64,000 nt of DNA from Solea solea (Eukaryota > Chordata > Actinopteri > Pleuronectiformes > Soleidae), in contig NC_081146.1 in assembly GCF_958295425.1 (NCBI RefSeq), positions 7,875,649 through 7,939,648 of the forward strand, given 5' to 3'. The position numbers and the translations under genes were made by a program. The notes under the pieces are model-generated. The model had not been told where the DNA came from and made no database searches. It saw nothing but the letters and a program-made list of their open reading frames with translations. Every line of letters begins with the position of its first letter. Position 1 is the stretch's first letter. Shown here piece after piece: positions 1-11,400 of the stretch.

Positions 1-8
1 CAGCAGAG

Positions 9-95
9 TCGCCACCTGATGGCTATGTAGAGTTTTCTAATGACCAGTTTGGCCTTACCAAGCAAACTGGAAGACTAAGTCTACTTTTTATATGT
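9..95 (+). repeat. Dispersed repeat, copy 1 (gtcgcc..ctg.tgg type)
   Basis: The segment beginning gagtcgccacctgatggct and ending near the aactggaagactaagtc stretch resembles 24895-24990, where gaagtcgccccctggtggt is followed, after similar spacing, by aaaccagaagactatgtcc. The shared order of blocks at two distant places shows a dispersed repeat family. The class (SINE or MITE) is not clear, and the left end may lie outside the window. Confidence 0.5.
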
Positions 96-1772
96 GATTT
101 ATGTGTATTACACATTACCCCCTCTTTATGCTTCCTGCAATAGTCAAAAATGCAACTTGACTGCCAACAGTATGTTGGATTGTGACAAATTTAAATGCAT
201 GCTGCCAAAGGAGACATCGCTTGAAGAAACTGAACGGAATACTCAGAGCACTATTGGATGTAACTACGAGAGTTTTGTGTCACAGGGACATGAGATTTAA
301 AAAAAAAAAAAAGTAGGACAAGTTATGTTTCAGATAAGAACTAGGGGACTGCCGGACAGCTGATGTGTTATGTCAGACATTATGTCATGGAATGGCTTAT
401 GTTGGCAGGGTGACACAGAGCTAAAGCCCAGTGGACACAGCTCTGTAATACCTAATAACAAAACGCTGCACATGAATATTGAGCCAGTGGAGGAATTCTG
501 AGCCAGGGCCTACACAGCAAAGCTAAAATTTGTATTGGTGAGGAGGAGGAGAGATGATGATGATGATGGTAATACAAATACAAATACACAGTGACTAATA
601 GGGGAGACATGCAGCACAAATAAAACTATCTTGCAGGTGTAGGAGGAGAAAGCATATATCTTCTATAACAAAAAAAAACACAGAGTAAGCCTCTCACCTC
701 TCTCTTTATGGTTACATTATTGACACTTGATATAGTGGACTTTGCACTTCTTGCAGTATCAGCGCTGCTGAGCATCATAAACAGCTTTAAAGAGACATTT
801 CCCATCTTTTAAGGTAATTTGAGGTTATGATTAATTACTTCACTGCCTAGTTAACTGATTTCCATGGTGCATTTTAATAAAAGCACATTTACTTACATAA
901 ATGCACAAAGGCACTCAATCAAATGGCTAAACCTGTCAAAATAATATATACTACACAACTTTAACAGAGAAGCGTGTAACATTATACATTATTAATTCAT
1001 CATGAGGCATTAGGCTGGAAAAGGTTGTCTACCACTCTAGATTTCTCTGCATCAAAGGAAGTAGGAGTTGTGTGTAAATGTGCAAAGAGGTATTGATTAC
1101 TTTGAGAATAGAGGAGGCTGTGTATACCACTGCAGTACATACACAAGCACTTCACTGTGAGTGTTTGTACTTAGTTACTGTGTACAAACTGTCCTTGTGT
1201 GTTGACAGGAAGGCAGAGAATCTCAAAGCACCAAAGTCATTGGCAGAAATACAACATAAAAAGAGATGATAATTGCAATTCTGCCCTACGTTTGATTTTT
1301 TATGTTCCAGCATCTGTGATAATTTTTTGGGATGTGCTTACTCTACACTCTCTTATCTAATTACACAGTAAATGACACCGTCCCAAATCAGCCATTGAAG
1401 GTACTAGTTACTACACTTTGGACAATACTGACCAAAATAGCACATACAGAAATCAAATTAAAGGGTTAGTTAGCCTTTGTATATGACACAACAATTCACA
1501 TACACTGTACATATCCACCTGCTCACACAAGCACACAAAAAATAATGGGGTCAACAAACTGCCAGGTTACTGCAGACCATATATTAACAAAGCAGTGTGC
1601 AACCAGCCAATGAAACTGAGAGAATTCTTCAGAGTGGGGCCAATCAGAATTGAATTGAAGACATCCCTCCCTTTTCTGCATCTCCTTATTCTACACACAG
1701 AAACACAGTGAAGCACCAGACCTGATCCTGGGCTGTAGGCTGTGTGATGCTCTCCATAGCAACATCACCAAA

Positions 1773-1809
<37 letters not shown>
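1773..1809. repeat. (CA)n microsatellite
   Basis: An uninterrupted CA dinucleotide run of about 18 units inside snx27 intron 1. It is a likely length-polymorphic marker. Confidence 0.95.
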
Positions 1810-1812
<3 letters not shown>

Positions 1813-2228
1813 CCTTACAGGTTTTCTTGTAAGGATGCTGCATTGACCTCAATGTATATGGAAAGCCTAACCAAAGCCTCGTCCCAAACTATATAAACAG
1901 TTAATGCATACCACTAACATCTTATTGTTTACCAGAGTCTCAGAAATGAGCAACATGTGGCCAAATGTAAGGATAGTGATGACAATAATTAAACTGTTGA
2001 TAAATGAAAGCAAAGCAAGCTATCACATTGGCTGCAGTGATGTTGGGAAGATGTGGATTCAGGGATAAACTAAGAATATGTTAAATGGTGAGGAATAGGT
2101 TTTAGTGTGATGGGAATATCTAATGATCCCTGGAGGTTTTTTTTCTCAGACACACACAGACAGTCCTTTCATCAGGATGAGCGGCTGCTCTGCTCTGCAG
2201 GAGGAGGTCCTGTATGTGACTCACTGCA

Positions 2229-2251
2229 ACACACATACACACACACACACA
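2229..2251. repeat. (CA)n microsatellite, interrupted
   Basis: A short CA run with one CAT interruption in snx27 intron 1, followed by a G-run and a C-run at about 2257-2287. Confidence 0.85.
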
Positions 2252-2411
2252 TGCTTGGGGGGGCGACAACAGCCCCCCAGCGGGGGGTTAAGAGGTGACG
2301 CTCACAGGTCCTGTTTGCAATGTTTTTCACAAACAGTCATTCTGAGGTAAAAATGGTCATCCATCCACTACTCAAATGCTTTTTGGTAAAGCTGAGTAAA
2401 TAGCCACTTAC

Positions 2412-2743
2412 ACTTCAAGAATCCTGTCCCCCTTCGAAATGCCGGCTCTGTCTGCTGCACCTCCCGGTAGAACAGCACTGACATGCTGAAGAGGAGCGTA
2501 CAGTTCCCCGTTAATGCTCCTCAGCTGCCCTCCTTCACTCACTTGTCCTCGGACATTGAAACCATAGCCCGAATCGGACTTCACTATCCGAACAAGCCGA
2601 GGGCCTGAGGTAACGGTGGTTCCAGACTGGCAGCTGCCTTCGGTGCCCGGTGTAACGCTACCGCCACCGGAGCCGTTTCGAGAGGAAGGGTGAGGCAACG
2701 GAGGGACCGCTGAACAAATTCCTTGTCCCTCGTCGTCCGCCAT
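2412..2743 (-). CDS. snx27: Sorting nexin 27, first coding exon (PDZ domain start)
   Basis: SNX27 is an endosomal PDZ-PX-FERM adaptor that, with retromer, returns membrane proteins from endosomes to the cell surface. Read on the minus strand, the exon starts at the ATG ending at 2743 and encodes about 110 residues: a low-complexity Gly/Ser/Pro-rich N-terminus, then the beginning of the PDZ domain with the carboxylate-binding loop (SGYGFNVRG), the SNX27-specific insert ([19 protein letters not shown]) and [17 protein letters not shown]. The exon ends at 2412 in a consensus donor (gtaagt in sense), leaving phase 2. The PDZ stretch is essentially the known vertebrate SNX27 sequence. The N-terminal 40 residues are variable and fish-specific. 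The remaining exons lie beyond the left edge, so this entry is partial. Which teleost copy (a or b) it is cannot be told. Confidence 0.93.
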
Positions 2744-2905
2744 TTTTCGACACTATCCAGTCAGCTAACATTAATAAAATCCTACAAACATTAGCTGAGG
2801 GTAGCAGGCTAATCAACTTGGCTAGCTCACCGACCGAGATGCGCCGGAAAAAGCCGACAGAATACGACGATACGCGAGACCGCCCTAGGATACGTTCGAT
2901 GTGGG
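2744..2905 (-). promoter_or_regulatory. snx27: snx27 5'UTR / CpG-rich core promoter region
   Basis: Immediately upstream of the snx27 start codon on the minus strand, base composition changes from AT-rich to CpG-containing, with clustered CG dinucleotides at about 2828-2900. That is the usual look of a TATA-less housekeeping promoter, and I see no TATA box. The transcription start site cannot be placed from sequence alone. Confidence 0.45.
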
Positions 2906-4052
2906 TTACTTCAGAGCCTTGACTGAGGATAGGTGAAGTACAGTAATGGAATCAGGCCCGGCACCAGGATGAAGTGACTGAGGGGCGGTTTATGGAGGAC
3001 GAAAAATTACAAATTTATAAACAAATAGATAAATAAATACATACATAAATGAATTAATAAATACATAAAGAATTAAAAATAAATGTTTCTGTCAAATCTT
3101 TTGAATCGAAACAAGGTAGTGAGCTTGGTGACAAAAAAACATAGGGCTTAGTATTTTATACAAGGGACTGCTGTGCAACTCTGACTGGACACAATTAAGG
3201 TCTAAGCCTATTATGGCCTGTTTTCATGATGAATGTGATTGTGTTTAAAACTAGCACTGCTGAAGATGTCCTGCAAATGATGGACGACATACAGAAGATG
3301 AACAGAGACTGGGTAGAGATGGAGACACTAAAGAAGAGGCGTAAATCCGGAAACTTCATTTTGTTAGTTTCAAAATGACAAACATGGCAGAATCGAAAGC
3401 AGAAAGTGTTTGACCTCTTCCTAATGTTACGAGCAGCTTAGTGTTTACACTCGGGGCTCAAATGAGGTTAAGGACAAATGTCGAGGATAAAGACCCTAAT
3501 GAGAATAACCAAGATGAGATGGATAAGGTTTGACCTCACCCGGGCTCCCACATCCACAGATATTGAGCTAAATGAGAACATTTCTTACAAGTGGAATAAG
3601 TAGACAATTGAAGTAAGGTACTTTACTGTTGCTTTCACATTCACAGGAGGGGATGAGAATGAGGAGATGATGTCTATGATGAGGATTCAGAAAAAGAAAA
3701 CCAGAGGTGCTAGAATTTTACACAGTGAAAGAGTGTTGTTCACGGCCAGGCCCCACAGGATGATACTACTACTGTTGTAAACCTGTAGTCACTTAATTCA
3801 TTGGAATTTGTTGTGCAGGATTAAAACACTTGCACTTGCAGGTAGACAGGTAGACCAACCAATTTGTCAACAGGCCATTATCAATCCATTATTACGTTAT
3901 CTCGAGATAACGGACTGAAAAAATGTAGTTGCAACCATGGCTGTTCTCGGTTTCCGTAAATAAACAATATTTTTGGTCATAAAAACATTCTGGTCACTTG
4001 GAAAATCACTGCAGGGCCAGTCCCGTTGCTGCCCCTCACTCAAGCTTGCCTC
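2906..4052. other. Intergenic region upstream of snx27
   Basis: Mostly AT-rich sequence with a degenerate run of AAATA/AATACAT-like units at about 3005-3090. The only coding-like piece is a 49-codon ORF at 3229-3378, rich in Asp, Glu, Lys and Met (it contains EDVLQMMDDIQKMNRDW). It sits in a small open block with no recognised family and no clear splice sites. Confidence 0.5.
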
Positions 4053-4066
4053 GTTACCATGGAAAC
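4053..4066 (+). promoter_or_regulatory. RFX X-box (ciliary promoter element)
   Basis: The sequence gttaccatggaaac fits the X-box consensus RYYNYY-N(1-3)-RRNRAC at every defined position, with a 2-nt spacer. X-boxes bind RFX factors and mark promoters of ciliary genes. A TATA-like atataaaaaaag lies about 13 nt downstream (4079-4090) and an ATG ORF begins at 4200. The site is 4.4 kb upstream of the start codon of the ciliary dynein gene on the same strand, which fits a role for that gene, though the X-box is near-palindromic and could act in either direction. Binding is inferred. Confidence 0.6.
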
Positions 4067-4199
4067 CAAACCACCAACAATATAAAAAAAGGGTCACCGC
4101 TGACCAAACGAGCAACAGACAACGGACCAAAAGCCTAATACATAAAGGAGGAACTGAAATGTTAAAAGTGTTTATCAGAGGAACTTTTCAGTGACGCAC

Positions 4200-4301
4200 A
4201 TGTTGGGCACGATGCACCGCAGCAGGAGCAGCAGCGGGAACAACCGGACCACGACCATCCAACAACCTGTTGTCCTGGGGGAGTCAGTCAAGGAGACCAA
4301 G
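4200..4301 (+). CDS. Candidate upstream first exon behind the X-box
   Basis: An ATG at 4200 opens 34 codons (MLGTMHRSRSSSGNNR..., ending ESVKETK) of GC-richer sequence than the flanks, about 130 nt after the X-box. A possible donor (AAG followed by gttcga) at 4302 is weak. Without splicing, the frame runs on to a stop at 4490, and a second possible donor lies near 4425. The 34 codons end in phase 0, as does dynein exon 1, so splicing to dynein exon 2 would keep frame. I do not recognise the peptide. It could be an alternative first exon of the dynein gene, the first exon of another ciliary gene, or non-coding leader. A short upstream ORF starts at about 4159. Confidence 0.3.
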
Positions 4302-4800
4302 GTTCGATTTTATTCATCGTGTGATATTATAATTAATATGAACGCGATGGCGTTTCTGAATGTTGGCTATGTGTCTTCACAAAAGTCTGCAAAAGCAGAA
4401 ATCGGTGCCTGCTTTTTTGACACTGGTAATGCACAATCTTCCAGCTCAAGCGTCCCTTTTTTTGCCAGATTATTAGGAACACCTAGCTGAAACTAATGCA
4501 GTCTGATTCAGCTGTCCTGCAGTACAACTGCGGTCAAGTTATCTGACACTCCGTGGTCAAAGTATTTTAACGTCCTCCTTACAAAAGCATGCGATCCAAT
4601 GACAGGCTGTTTCACCTGATTTGACTGATGAAGAAGCACATTTTTGAATGTGAAAAATAATGAAAATCCTTTGTTTTAGAGACCTAATTGGAGCTACTGT
4701 ATAAAGAGAGTTCTTAGAAGTAAGTCTGAATAAGACCTACAGCACATCAACACACAGTGTATTTGACACAGACATACAATATTATCATTAAAAACTACAT

Positions 4801-5144
4801 ATTCCATAAGTTCCCGACCAGGACTGACTAGGTTGTGTTCAGGACATCAATGGCCACTAACATACTCTAAATCAGACTTTTTTACTGTACAATTTGAGAG
4901 AAATTTCAAATCAAATGTCCCATATTCACACTTTTCAATTAAACAATGGTCAACTTTGAGATGTAACAGACATTTCCACAAGTTCTGACCAGGATTGACT
5001 AGGTTCTGTTAAGGACGTCTATGACTACTAACATACTGTAAATCAGTTCAAAATCTGTTTTATTATTTTCTTGATTCAAATTTGAGTTGTTTCATATTTA
5101 AAAATGTTGATCACATGTTTCCCACACCTCAAAATGGTCACATC
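4801..5144. repeat. Diverged tandem duplication, about 172-bp unit, two copies
   Basis: Two consecutive blocks share the same ordered words. Examples are ccataagttcccgaccagga against ccacaagttctgaccaggat, then gactaggtt, then aggac, then actaacatact followed by aaatcag. The offset is about 172 nt and the copies have diverged, most strongly in their distal halves. The unit matches no family I can name. Confidence 0.65.
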
Positions 5145-6974
5145 CTCCTAATATTTTGTCCTCAAAGCAAATATTCTTAGTTTGCTGTCACAGAGGAATG
5201 AAGGAACAAAAAAAAAATCACAATTACCAAGCTTAAGCTTAAGTCAGACAACTTATTTTTATATCATTTTTATAGCAAACACACTCAAATAGATTAAGCA
5301 ACCCTCCAGACTGCAAACTGTTGGTTGTATTATGATCTTTAGTCCACTAGATGGTAGAGTATAGTTACTGACTTAAGCATTTTACATGTAAGTCTTTTGA
5401 TTAATGTGGAACTATGTGCATTTTGAAGGTATTTTGTTTGATTCTAAAGGTGTAAAGTTATTTAAAAGCAAGAAATACAACTTTTGAACTTTTTTGTACG
5501 TTGCTACAGATTTACCTCTACCAGATATCATGATCCAGTGTCAAATCTGACAGCAATTAACTTTACTTTACTTAAAGTCCTGCATATTAGATGGAGTATA
5601 AAAGAAACATTCCCTCACTGATGAGAAAAAACAAAACAGAATCCACAGCCATGTCCGGATCACCACCAAAATCTACTTCTTTGGGCCATCAAATATTTTA
5701 CCTTTTGAGATCTTTTGCTCACAAACACACGGACAGGCAGACAGATGCAGTCAAAACACAACCTCTATGCAGAGGTTTTAACAAAGGAAGCAATATTACA
5801 GTGTCACTCTGGACCTTTCACATTTTATATATATGGTAATGAAAGTGTTTATTAGCTGCAGCTCCAGTAGAAAGAACCTTATCAGGCATGCATGTATACA
5901 CACACATGTATTAATATACAGTACCTCCCTGTCCAGCATAGCACAACTCTCCAATCTACTGGTTTAATATTGGAGAAATTATTGACATTTTGGCTTTAAA
6001 ACCAGTGTAGTCATCACTTTTATCACCTCACCATGACTGATTTTCTATATGATGAACTGTCTGATTGTGAGCTGCCATGAGACCGGAGAGCGACTGTAAA
6101 TTATAAATGAGTCTGCAGTGAGACATAAAAGAGAGAAACAACAGGCAGAGGGGTTTACAGTTCTCCGTGACGACGCTCACACTGACCACACACACTGAGA
6201 GCCTTAACACATGTGTTTTTAATCCACACGCTCTGAGCTCTGCATTTTAACTTGCACTGTTTCTGTTTTCATTGACTTGGTTTGTTGCCTTCTTTAACGT
6301 GAGGTATTGATTCTTTGTCCTATGCTGTTACTTAAACAAAGCTGATGTAACAGGAAGACATACAGATGATTTAGAAGTAGTTGGATGTGTTTTTGATGCT
6401 CACAGTGCAGGAGTTGTTGTGATAGTCTGGGTCCATGTCATTCATGCTCCATGTAGTCCACTCTGTACCTTATCTTTGTATGTGAATCCTGTAACTCAAT
6501 GCAAATGAGGTCATGGAGATAAGAAGTAGATGGTGCTAAATACAGTGCACATAAAAACAGGCTGATTGAAACCCCCCCCTGTCATACAAGGTGGCAAATC
6601 ACCATGTATATAATTTAATTCACCCACAGATTGTGCTCTTCAAAATAATTATCCAACTTTCCATCCATACTCTCCCCCTTTGTCTCTGCATCCCATTGCT
6701 GTATTAGACTTGTAAGCTGAGTTCAGACCCTTGATAATTACCTTGCTGACAGGTGGTCACCTAACACCGCGCTAGTTCGTGGTCTCCTTTTGGGAACTAC
6801 ACTCTCATAATAATTTTCTTTCTCACGTGGGTTGCTCACATACTGTAGCAAAGCCACTTGTTCTCTGGTCTGTCTTATTTGCTGGACTCGTTATCGCTCT
6901 TGTGTCATGAAATGCAAAGCCATGTCAGAATGACTTGAAAAGGAGTGTCAGTGTGAGAGGCTGCAGACGGCGCG
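5145..6974. other. Upstream region of the dynein gene, no recognised gene
   Basis: AT-rich sequence with short ORFs only. None has a protein motif I recognise. A pair of half-sites at about 6786-6801 (gtctcc, 4 nt, gggaac) resembles an X-box but its spacer is one nucleotide too long. Confidence 0.5.
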
Positions 6975-7007
6975 ATGCTGCATTTTAAACCAGACTATCA
7001 AAACAAG
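6975..7007 (+). CDS. Candidate alternative short first exon
   Basis: An ATG at 6975 in a small CG-containing context opens 11 codons (MLHFKPDYQNK) that end exactly at a strong donor, AAG followed by gtaagg. The exon would be phase 0 and could join dynein exon 2 in frame, replacing the 19 residues of exon 1. No homology supports the peptide. It could equally be a chance donor or part of a non-coding leader exon. Confidence 0.25.
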
Positions 7008-8271
7008 GTAAGGTGACCCAAGTGTTCTGAAGTTACACGCAGCTTGGCTTCATGGCTCACTACATTGGCCAACTGTAATTCATCATTAATGTCTTTTGCG
7101 TTCAGTAAACAGCCGATGTGTTTGTATCAAAGTGGACGGGAGGAGGAGGGCAAGATGAAGGGGAAGGTTAAGGAAAAACAGGGTTTTTATTGATGTGTAA
7201 AAGCAAAGACTTCTCACAAGCAGCATTGACGATTGATTTCAGAGTCAGTGAAGGAGAATGTCCCATTCCTTTTAAAAAGATACATTTCATGCAACATCTT
7301 ATCACAGAGAAGTCTTAACATCGTTGTTTAAATTTAAACTTAATACGGTGCAGTTTTATATGTGGGAATTACACCAGAGCGGATTTCTGTATTTAATTAC
7401 TGAACTTCAGGTAAAAAAAAACATCTGTTCATTTTAACACATTTAGTTTTGATAAAAGGAAGTTGTATGATATTTGCTGTCATAATTTGCATATTAACAT
7501 AATGTATATTACAAAAAACTTTGAGGGGAAATTTGTTTTGGGTTCAGTGGTGCTGCATACAGTAAATAAAACCTGTACTTGACTGTTAATAACTGAATAA
7601 AACAATAACAGTGAAACATAAAACCAACATTATAACACTATCCAACTGGCACATATTACTTATCTCTTATATTGCAGATTGTTGTATATACATATAAACA
7701 TATATATCTTTATGTCTTTGGCAAAAGTTATATTTAAAAAGCTCATTATAAAAACAGTCAAAAACTGGATTTTGACACAAAAAAGCTAAAAGGTAAAAAC
7801 AAGTGTCAGCAGTTTTTATTTTGTAGTTAAAATGTTATAAACAACAAACTGTAGTTTTATACATAATAATAATAACTATATATATAAAAAAAGTTATACA
7901 AGAGGCTGCTTACTACAAACATAGTTGTTGTGTTTTTTTAAATCTTAAAGTGTGTTATCTTCATTTTAAGGATTAAATAGGTTTTGCAGCTACAACAGAT
8001 GAATTAGTATATTATAACCTGGTCTAGAACAGCAGAGAATCCACCCTCAAACACGTTGCACTTGTTACCATAGTATGTTGTTGCAGTGATATCTCTGTCA
8101 ATTCTCCGTAATCCTAGTGCTCTTTTCTTCATCTGCTTATTTTTTATACACGACTGTCTGAGGTGCATTTGTATGTGGAGATCAGGTCATAAACCTGCAG
8201 GTGTTCTTCTGTGTTGCGACGTTGACCACAGCAGGCTCTGAAAACCCATACACTGTTGACAGGAATGTCCA
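7008..8271. other. AT-rich region upstream of dynein exon 1, no gene seen
   Basis: Very AT-rich, with many A- and T-tracts and a TA-rich patch near 7690-7710. No coding exon or known repeat is recognised. Confidence 0.5.
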
Positions 8272-8493
8272 TTAAACATAAAACAGGCATGGCTTCAGTT
8301 CAGTTGGCTCGGCGTTCACTGCTGACAACTTGATAGGCTTAATCCCTGCGAGGGTGAGAGTATACGGCTTCCCTCGCCACACGTAGGTGAGCAAGATTAT
8401 AGAGAAGGTCAGAGAGAAGATGTAGAAGGATTTGAGTTGGATTGACGAGGCGCTGTCATGTCGCAGGTGTTTACAAAGCAACTCTGGAGACAA
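8272..8493 (-). CDS. Antisense ORF with a predicted membrane segment, unknown
   Basis: On the minus strand an ORF of up to 73 codons ends at 8272. It contains one hydrophobic stretch (FYIFSLTFSIILLTYVW) followed by the basic residues RGK, then a polar tail. From the Ala-Ser-Ser region onward, third codon positions are mostly G or C (TCC TTC TAC ATC TTC and so on), unlike the AT-rich surroundings. A possible acceptor on the minus strand (tttgtctccag) just before codon 4 would make it a terminal exon. Its 5' part overlaps dynein exon 1 in antisense. I do not recognise the product. It may be a small real exon of another gene or a chance ORF opposite GC-rich leader sequence. Confidence 0.25.
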   Translation of the reverse strand: MSPELLCKHLRHDSASSIQLKSFYIFSLTFSIILLTYVWRGKPYTLTLAGIKPIKLSAVNAEPTELKPCLFYV

Positions 8494-11400
8494 ATAGTCT
8501 CTAAGGTCATTCAGGTAAGATCATGCAAGCTGCACTGTTGTTGTCATGGTGTCATGAGACGTCTATCTCCTATTTTAGTGTCTGTCCAGCCACATAATTC
8601 TCATTATTATACAAACATCAGAGTGACTCGTGTCTCTCACCCTAGGGTGATTTACAGTATATAGAACTTTATCCACAACTATCACTCTACTCTACTACTT
8701 TTAACAGTGTTGTGTTATTTTTCCTCCACATGTGATATAGATAATCTGAATCTGTCTCTGTTTGAAGTTTGAAGCTACTGAAAATATTGGATAAATGACC
8801 CCAACACATTCCTGCTCTATATTTAGTTTTTTTTTTGTTTTACAGCTATTTTCTTTTCAGCTTAAAAAGCCACAGTGTGTTCTCTTGTAGAGGTTGTCAG
8901 TCTCAACATGGCTTGTTTGTGTTTGTGTAGTTGTACATTTGGTGAGGTTTTGCACTGATGTGGACCGTCTGTGTGCAAAACTCACCCACCTGACTGTTTG
9001 GTGTGAGCACACAGATAATGACCTCCTTCTATAATGCAGTGTTGGAAAGCATTCTTAGATATGGGATGGCAGCAGAGTAAATAGTGATTGGGTTCAGTGG
9101 CTTCAAAAGTTATTGGAAACAAGGACGTGAAATCACTAAACTCAATCTCTGACAAAGCTGTACTTACTCAGGCGCAAATAATTCTGAATGATAAATCCCA
9201 TATTTTACATCCAGAATATGCACTTTTACCTTCAGGGAGACGGTATACATCTATCAAACACAAATCTAATCACTTTAAGCTCTCCTTTATCCCATCTTTC
9301 ATCGCTTTTCTTAATAAACAAACCGCCCTATGACTGTAAGCTCCCGCAATTTTACAGTCCTTATTGTTTTTAGGGTATTTAGGTGCGACCTGTGTTATAT
9401 TTTCATTTGGACGTCGCCCACAGTGGCACTGCTGTCCAGGACAAATTTCCCTCAGGGACAATAAAGTTTATCTTGAATCTTGAATGTGGACTGTGAATAA
9501 GTGTATGTTTGTCTCTGGGCTGAAGGCTGAGTTGCATTTACATACAATTTAGAACAAAGACACAGAGAAAGTCTGAAATGGCTGGTCCTCCTTAGCAACT
9601 ACTAGATTGGTGTGCTTTTACATGGTCTACCTGTGTTTGTGTTTGAATAGTATGTGTGTGGATGTGTGTAAACATGGTGTGTTTCATTGTCAATGGGCTG
9701 AAGTGTTTTTTTCCCCCTTTAATTACATGAATATCCCTAGTTTTGCAACGTTAAGTCTGGTGAACTTAGTCTATTCATGAAAATTCTACAGTCACGTGCC
9801 TCAGTTGTGAACTCACACACCATGTGACACTATAGGTCTGGTGTAATTTATTGGCTGATCATGTTACTATGTTACTAATCAACAGAACCTGGCAACCCAT
9901 TGTTGATTTCACACTGGTGTGCGTGTGACCAAACTGTGGTGTCGGTCAAGTCTGAAATTTGTTGAATTTGGAATGGTGCTAAGAGAGTCACAGGAGGGAC
10001 ATAGAGCCACTGCTCATAAGGATGAAACTGAACATGTAGGTTTGAAAATCAAGGAAATTCATAAAGAAATTGCGTCATTTTTCAGTTTGTGTTGAATTGT
10101 AAAAGTGGAAAAAGATAATGCTGCGGATCGACAGGATATTTAATTTCCTTTTATTATAAAATATTGTTATATAATTACTTATTCTTATTTATTTGAGTGA
10201 ATTGTTATTAAATGGATGTCTGATCCAAAGTGTAGGACCACAAGAACGCTTCATTTATCTGTCATTGCCAAAAGTGAAATCACAACATACCAGGAAAGTT
10301 AAGTATGTTTTGTTGGTCCAACTCATTGAGTGCTTCTCAAGAAAATGATATATTATACACACACATATATATATATATACACTGTAACATTGTCTGGGAT
10401 TAATTCAATTTCATTTTACTCCTTTTGAATTAAAATTTCCTTTGAAATCTTTTTAAATTAAACTTGACACCCAGTCTGTTCATTCTGTTCAGCAACGGTT
10501 GAGGGAGGAGCGTGAAGCCAAGCGAGCCCAGCTGGACGGAAGACATGACTACGTCCTCAGTATTGTTGCTTCATGCGTGGGTTTGGAGAAATCTGATGTG
10601 GAAGATGCCATCCTGGAGGGGAATCAGGTACTTCATACTCACAGAAATGTCTGTGTAGTTGTAGAAAATCACATGAACCTGAAAACCAAAACATGTCAGC
10701 TTCAGCAGCATTTGGAAAACATGACTAAATATCATCATTTTTATATTTATTGCCATTTTTATTTTTATTTAAATCATATTTGGGTGCTGAATGATACTGA
10801 AGTGATTTCTTTGGGTTAAGGGGAATCATTTTATTTCAAAGTGCATGTTTGATCATCAGTAGTGTAGTATAGTAAGTACGTACTATAACTAAACAATGTC
10901 TCTGCATTTCCGGGGGCTAAAGTTGCTGAGAATTTCATTTTCATTTTCTTTAGATTGAACGCATGGAGCAGTTCTTTATGGTCGGGGGTCTTCAAAGTCT
11001 CATGTTCTTTTATCAGGACACTGAGCCAGTGGAAGAAGGTACTGTGATAATGTATTTAAGAGTTGAGATTCTGTCTTTATCCATTATCCACTGGCAATAA
11101 TGACATTCCTGACATTATTGGTACTGAAAGGGATTAAAGTGAATTATAATTTATCAAAGGTGGATGTGATGACACCTTGTGTCTCCTTTTAGCAGCAGCA
11201 GCAGCAGCAGCAGCAGCTCCTGCATCCTCCCAGCATGTTGCTCAGCAGTCTGGTTGCAACAGGAAAGTGTTTGTGACAGATGGGAATGATGTGGCGCTGA
11301 CAGGGATGTGTGTCTTCTTCACCAGAGACAGCACTTCTCACGCAATCACCTCCGAGAACATACACAGGGTGAGTCTGTTTACACCATTTTGCAAAATATA

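Larger units (their letters stand above)
1..2411 (-). other. snx27: snx27 intron 1 (partial)
   Basis: This stretch lies just downstream, in snx27 sense, of the exon 1 donor, so it is the 5' part of intron 1. I see no exon in it. It holds two CA microsatellites, a diverged dispersed repeat at the left edge, several A-tracts and otherwise unique AT-rich sequence. Short ORFs here have no coding character. Confidence 0.7.

Noticed and set aside
3897..4130. Minus-strand ORF of 77 codons across the X-box
   Set aside because: No domain or codon bias; it overlaps the promoter-like element and has no splice or start context.
6786..6801. Second X-box (gtctcc, 4 nt, gggaac)
   Set aside because: The spacer is 4 nt, outside the 1-3 nt of the consensus; kept only as context for the 6975 candidate exon.
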